A stretch of DNA of 9,544 nt from Archaeoglobus sp. (GTDB lineage: Archaea; Halobacteriota; Archaeoglobi; Archaeoglobales; Archaeoglobaceae). The notes beneath the pieces were generated by a model, which was not told the origin of the DNA, ran no database searches, and was given only the letters and a program-made list of their open reading frames with translations. The position numbers were made by a program, and so were the translations under genes. How positions within the stretch are numbered: the first letter of the stretch is position 1; each line of letters opens with the position of its first letter. Shown piece after piece: positions 7,034 through 9,544 of the stretch. The stretch is from positions 1 through 9,544 of the forward strand of contig QNXS01000011.1 in the NCBI GenBank assembly GCA_003978865.1, in the 5' to 3' direction.

Positions 7034-7041
7034 TATTAAAA
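7034..7041 (-). promoter_or_regulatory. TATA-like promoter of the membrane protein-coaD-phosphatase operon
   Basis: Read on the minus strand, TTTTAATA (within CTTAAATTTTTAATAG) is centred about 26 bp before ATG 7011, the spacing expected for leaderless transcription from that codon. An overlapping TTAAATTT a few bases further upstream is an alternative box. No Shine-Dalgarno site precedes ATG 7011, consistent with a leaderless mRNA. Confidence 0.5.
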
Positions 7042-7070
7042 ATTTAAGTTGGAGCTCGTACAAATGCAGT

Positions 7071-7097
7071 AAAAAAACAAAATCATAAATCATAAAT
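7071..7097 (-). terminator. T-rich terminator after the zinc-ribbon gene
   Basis: On the minus strand, just after the TAA stop, the sequence runs ATTTATGATTTATGATTTTG and then T7 (7077-7071). Oligo-T tracts of this kind end archaeal transcripts. It separates the NifU-domain/zinc-ribbon transcript from the promoter of the next operon at 7034-7041. Confidence 0.6.
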
Positions 7098-7532
7098 TTA
7101 CCTGAAAAATCCAAGCAGGTCATTTACGTTTATTCCCATGTTCTCAAGTTTTCTCTTTGCTTTGCTGAAAACGGGATAGCTGTATTTCCCACCAGATGCC
7201 TTTGAAATCAGTGCTTTATACTCGGAACTACTCAGAATATTTCTGATAAAATCAGAAATTGAACTTCTATCAATAACCTTAACATCAACTTTAGATACAA
7301 GCTCACCGTCCACAGACAAAACCAAAGCTTGATTTCTCCAGCACTTTTCGCATTCAGAAACAAGTATTCCAAATTTATCTTTTTTAAATTTAGCTTTCTG
7401 GTACATTATTCCTCCGCACTCGCAAAACCCGCCAAATAATTTGGAATTTACCCTTTTTCCAGGTATGGCTTTCCCCTCAAAAACTAAACTGTTTAGAGGT
7501 TCTATAACAACTACTTCTTTTATCCCTTCCAT
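7098..7532 (-). CDS. Uncharacterised zinc-ribbon protein
   Basis: A 144-residue soluble protein that I cannot assign. Its clear feature is a four-cysteine knuckle pair, C37-x-C39 (FCECGG) and C61-x2-C64 (CEKCW), spaced 21 residues apart as in a zinc ribbon. The first 36 residues look like beta strands (EVVVIEPL, SLVFEGKAI). The C-terminal half (about 90-144) is basic and mostly helical, including EYKALISKAS and FSKAKRKLENMGINVNDLL. That could serve nucleic-acid or protein binding, but no known helix-turn-helix pattern is evident. ATG 7532 follows the NifU-domain stop by 9 nt, with an AGAGGG Shine-Dalgarno-like stretch in between, so the two are co-transcribed. The cysteines might instead hold an Fe-S cluster supplied by its partner. 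That is speculation from position only. Confidence 0.8.
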   Translation of the reverse strand: MEGIKEVVVIEPLNSLVFEGKAIPGKRVNSKLFGGFCECGGIMYQKAKFKKDKFGILVSECEKCWRNQALVLSVDGELVSKVDVKVIDRSSISDFIRNILSSSEYKALISKASGGKYSYPVFSKAKRKLENMGINVNDLLGFFR

Positions 7533-7541
7533 GTTTGCCCT

Positions 7542-7790
7542 CTAAACAGGAATTACCCTTTTAACTTCAGGTATCTTTTGTTTTAACCTCTGTTCCACAA
7601 ACATACCAAGAGTGAACTGGGACATTGGACAGCCGTGACATGCACCAAGAAGCTGAACGAGCACTATACCCTTCTCTTCATCAACGTCCACCACTGCTAT
7701 GTTCCCACCATCCTGAATTAATGCAGGTCTTATCTCTTCATCAATAACTTTTTCCACCTTTTCTCTGAGACTTGCATTGTTCTCTCCCAT
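7542..7790 (-). CDS. NifU C-terminal-domain (Nfu-type) Fe-S cluster protein
   Basis: An 82-residue stand-alone Nfu domain, thought to carry or scaffold an Fe-S cluster for delivery to client proteins in the cytoplasm. Numbered from GTG 7796, the hallmark CxxC is C53/C56 in LLGACHGCPMS, preceded by IRPALIQDGGNIAVVDVD (22-39); two Nfu monomers usually bind one cluster between their CxxC motifs. The length is right for archaeal single-domain members, with no NifU N-terminal scaffold. I prefer ATG 7790 over GTG 7796 because it lies about 25 bp from a TATA-like element and so suits a leaderless start. It is transcribed divergently from the Taw2 gene and together with the downstream zinc-ribbon gene. 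The client is unknown; Taw2 itself is not an Fe-S enzyme, though Taw1 of the same wybutosine pathway is. Confidence 0.92.
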   Translation of the reverse strand: MGENNASLREKVEKVIDEEIRPALIQDGGNIAVVDVDEEKGIVLVQLLGACHGCPMSQFTLGMFVEQRLKQKIPEVKRVIPV

Positions 7791-7810
7791 GTCCACAGCT
7801 TGGCTTACGC

Positions 7811-7818
7811 TTATTTAA
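7811..7818. promoter_or_regulatory. Shared TATA element of the divergent NifU-domain and Taw2 genes
   Basis: TTATTTAA (TTAAATAA on the minus strand) lies in the 49-bp gap between the two divergent genes. Its centre at 7814.5 is 24.5 bp from ATG 7790 on the minus strand and 25.5 bp from GTG 7840 on the plus strand. Both distances match the usual box A to start-site spacing. It is the only good TATA candidate in the gap, and neither gene has a Shine-Dalgarno site, so both look leaderless. A short direct repeat ACGCTT overlaps both edges of the box (7806-7811 and 7818-7823). Confidence 0.6.
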
Positions 7819-7839
7819 CGCTTGCTCTAATTTAGCTAC

Positions 7840-8859
7840 GTGAAAGCACTTAGAGTGAAAAGGCAGGATGCTGGAAAAGCTGTTGAATTAATGGAAATTT
7901 TAAACTTGAGAGATAAAAGAAGACTGATTACATCAAAAGACGATTACGTAGAAGTCCCCATAGTTGAATGTGACTTAAACAGTCTAAAAGAAGTGGCTGA
8001 TTTCGATTTCAAAATTGTAGAACAGAAAAAACCAGTTTATGCAAGAGCAAGAACTCTGAGGGATGCAATAAGGCAAAAACTCTCAGAAAGTGAAATGAAA
8101 AAACTTGAAAACCTGTTACCTTCTACATACAAGGTTATTGGAGATGTAATACTCGTTAAAATTCCAGAAGAACTCAAAGATTATGCTAAAATAATAGGAG
8201 AAGCTTTACTTGAAATCAATCCACACTGCAAGTCAGTATGGTGGGATAGAGGCAAGAGGGGTATGCTTAGAAAACCCGAAGTAAAGATAATAGCTGGAAA
8301 AGGTGGAGAAACCGTTCACAGAGAGGGAGGATGTGTATACAAGTTCGATGTGTCAAAAGTCATGTTCAGTCCGGGCAATCAGGCTGAGAGAATAAGAATG
8401 GGCACCATAGTTGGAAAAGAAGTTGTTGTGGACATGTTTGCCGGTATAGGTTACTTCACCATTCCTATGGCAAAAAAAGCTAAGGTTTATGCAATAGAGA
8501 TAAATCCCGAATCATACCACTATCTGCTCGAGAACATAAAATTAAACGGTGTTGAAGGTAGAGTGATACCGATACTTGGAAACTCCATGTTTGTAACGCC
8601 AGAGAGAGTTGCGGACAGAGTTGTGATGGGGCATATTAACTGCCATGAGTTTCTCCCTGTAGCGGTAAGGGCTTTAAGGGATAGGGGATGGATACACTAC
8701 CACGAATCTGTACCTGAAGCTGTTCTGGAGAGGCCTATAAGAAGAATTATTTCAGCGGTCAGGGAGGAAGGTAAAAGAATAAAAATAAACTGCGTAAGGA
8801 AAGTAAAAAACTATTCCCCCGGAGTCATCCACGTCGTTATCGATGCATACATATACTAA
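7840..8859 (+). CDS. taw2: tRNA-Phe wybutosine enzyme Taw2 (TYW2-like aminocarboxypropyltransferase)
   Basis: A 339-residue Trm5/TYW2-family enzyme. TYW2 members transfer the 3-amino-3-carboxypropyl group of S-adenosylmethionine to C7 of 4-demethylwyosine at position 37 of tRNA-Phe, during wyosine-derivative synthesis. After a basic N-terminal tRNA-binding part comes the family block MFSPGNQAERIRM. The SAM-binding motif I VVDMFAGIGYF (196-206) follows, then the acidic motif YAIEINPE. The region that in the methyltransferase Trm5 reads like NLP is here VVMGHINCHEFLP (261-273), followed by IHYHESVPE (285-293). I recall these as typical of archaeal TYW2, hence Taw2 rather than Trm5. The ending YSPGVIHVVIDAYIY also fits. 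GTG 7840 is 25 bp from the TATA element and looks leaderless; a later GTG at 7855 would trim the first strand. Family is certain, the TYW2 subgroup likely. Confidence 0.85.
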   Translation: MKALRVKRQDAGKAVELMEILNLRDKRRLITSKDDYVEVPIVECDLNSLKEVADFDFKIVEQKKPVYARARTLRDAIRQKLSESEMKKLENLLPSTYKVIGDVILVKIPEELKDYAKIIGEALLEINPHCKSVWWDRGKRGMLRKPEVKIIAGKGGETVHREGGCVYKFDVSKVMFSPGNQAERIRMGTIVGKEVVVDMFAGIGYFTIPMAKKAKVYAIEINPESYHYLLENIKLNGVEGRVIPILGNSMFVTPERVADRVVMGHINCHEFLPVAVRALRDRGWIHYHESVPEAVLERPIRRIISAVREEGKRIKINCVRKVKNYSPGVIHVVIDAYIY

Positions 8860-8923
8860 TTATCTAATATTCATTTATTCATTTGAATTTTATCAATAAT
8901 AAAATTATAATTATTATAAATTA
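8860..8923. terminator. AT-only convergent intergenic region, probable terminators for both genes
   Basis: The 64-bp gap between the Taw2 and CofD stops is almost entirely A and T. On the plus strand it contains ATTCATTTATTCATTT followed by GAATTTT, and on the minus strand TTATAATTTTATTATTG. Both strands therefore offer the T-rich tracts that stop archaeal RNA polymerase. No gene or strong hairpin is visible. Confidence 0.45.
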
Positions 8924-9544
8924 TTAAATATACTTTTTAACAAGGTCAACAATAAATTTTGCAAGTCTGATTTCATCTTTTTTATCTCTCATAACTATGT
9001 CCGTCTCTACGTACTTGTAGTTACATCTATCCCCACTATGAACAACAATTAGATCTAAGAAATCCGAATAGCAGTCAGCTACTCCATCCGCCGAAACTTC
9101 AAAACCTTTTGCTTTCATCAGCTTTGCTGCTGGACCGCTTACAGGCTTTTTACCGATTATAGGTGATACTGCAACTACGAACTTCTTTTTTAGCATTCTT
9201 TTTATACCTTTCACACTTATTATTGGCATTATACTTGTTATTGGATTGCTCGGACCCACAACTATAGCATCGCTCGTTTCCATAGCCCTGAAAACGTCAT
9301 CTGTTGCAACAGCTTTCCCGATACCCTTGAATACGATGTCTTCAACATCCAATTTACCCTTCTTCAAAACCCAGAATTCCTGAAAATGCATCATTCCATC
9401 AGATGTTTTAATATATGTTTGGACATTTTCTTCACATGCAGGCAATATTTCAGCTTTAATATTAAAAGCGTTCTTTACAATTCTTGTTGCTTGAGTTAGC
9501 GTATATCCCTTCCTTAGCAACTCACTTCTTGCGATATGTACAGC
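8924..9544 (-). CDS. cofD: 2-phospho-L-lactate transferase CofD, C-terminal part (cut by window end)
   Basis: The frame is open to the window edge, so 206 residues of a roughly 300-residue CofD are visible; about the first 100, including the nucleotide-binding start, lie outside. CofD transfers a phospholactyl-type moiety from its guanylyl-activated form to the deazaflavin Fo, giving F420-0. Family blocks in order are ELLRKGYTLTQAT, EILPACEENVQTYIKT, MHFQEFWV, VVGPSNPITSIMPIISVKGI, VVAVSPIIGKKPVSGPAAKLM and VSADGVADCYSDFLD. The GPSNPITS segment is the most diagnostic. A TTG at 9520 is not the start: the upstream in-frame residues HIARSELL continue the family sequence. The gene is convergent with taw2 and its promoter is not in view. 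Its presence means the organism makes F420, in line with an F420-using euryarchaeon. Confidence 0.95.
   Translation of the reverse strand, partial: AVHIARSELLRKGYTLTQATRIVKNAFNIKAEILPACEENVQTYIKTSDGMMHFQEFWVLKKGKLDVEDIVFKGIGKAVATDDVFRAMETSDAIVVGPSNPITSIMPIISVKGIKRMLKKKFVVAVSPIIGKKPVSGPAAKLMKAKGFEVSADGVADCYSDFLDLIVVHSGDRCNYKYVETDIVMRDKKDEIRLAKFIVDLVKKYI

Noticed and set aside
6635..7039. 134-codon plus-strand frame opposite the small membrane protein
   Set aside because: It is antisense to a better-supported hydrophobic ORF with promoter and operon context, lacks a Shine-Dalgarno site or TATA box, and runs into the coaD coding region. Antisense of a transmembrane gene often stays open and hydrophobic.
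7081..7094. Tandem AATCATA repeat
   Set aside because: Only two 7-bp copies lie in an AT-rich terminator region, best explained by low complexity.
1..9544. CRISPR array, insertion sequence, prophage or integrase site
   Set aside because: No regularly spaced repeats, transposase or integrase coding sequence, or flanking inverted repeats were found. The content is conserved housekeeping genes.

Overview
The window reads as a piece of a euryarchaeal chromosome, most likely from the Archaeoglobales or a near relative; that placement is inferred from gene content and was not searched. The markers are an HMf-type archaeal histone, CofD of coenzyme F420 synthesis, archaeal-type phosphopantetheine adenylyltransferase, a TYW2/Taw2-type wybutosine enzyme and a B12-dependent (class II) ribonucleotide reductase. 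Base composition is AT-rich. Promoters look archaeal (box A/TATA about 25 bp before the start, several leaderless starts), with strong Shine-Dalgarno sites only in places. Genes are tightly packed, and no mobile element, CRISPR array, tRNA or rRNA was seen.

Layout. (1) Positions 1-3008, plus strand: the tail of an unidentified gene overlaps (ATGA) a GT4 glycosyltransferase resembling archaeal glycogen synthase. This is followed 5 bp later by an amylo-alpha-1,6-glucosidase (GH133, debranching). The pair points to storage polysaccharide metabolism. (2) 3031-5271, plus: NrdJ, complete, without intein, with a TSCPD domain and a cysteine-rich tail. (3) 5272-5436: a 165-bp gap holding a hairpin, a clear TATA box and a leader with a possible 17-20 codon upstream ORF that ends on the Shine-Dalgarno site of the histone gene (5437-5643, plus). 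(4) 5666-7011, minus: a probable operon, in transcription order a small three-helix membrane protein, CoaD, and a DUF84/YjjX NTP phosphatase. (5) 7098-7790, minus: a NifU C-terminal-domain Fe-S protein, then an uncharacterised zinc-ribbon protein. (6) 7840-8859, plus: Taw2, divergent from the NifU-domain gene; one TATA-like element sits almost exactly midway between the two starts. (7) 8924-9544, minus: the C-terminal two thirds of CofD, running off the window end.

Most of this is conserved housekeeping: glycogen turnover, dNTP supply, chromatin, CoA, nucleotide-pool cleaning, Fe-S assembly, tRNA modification and F420. I saw no convincing new multi-gene system. The points most worth checking are the histone leader ORF, the shared divergent promoter, the hairpin between nrdJ and the histone gene, and the two unidentified proteins at 6700-7011 and 7098-7532.
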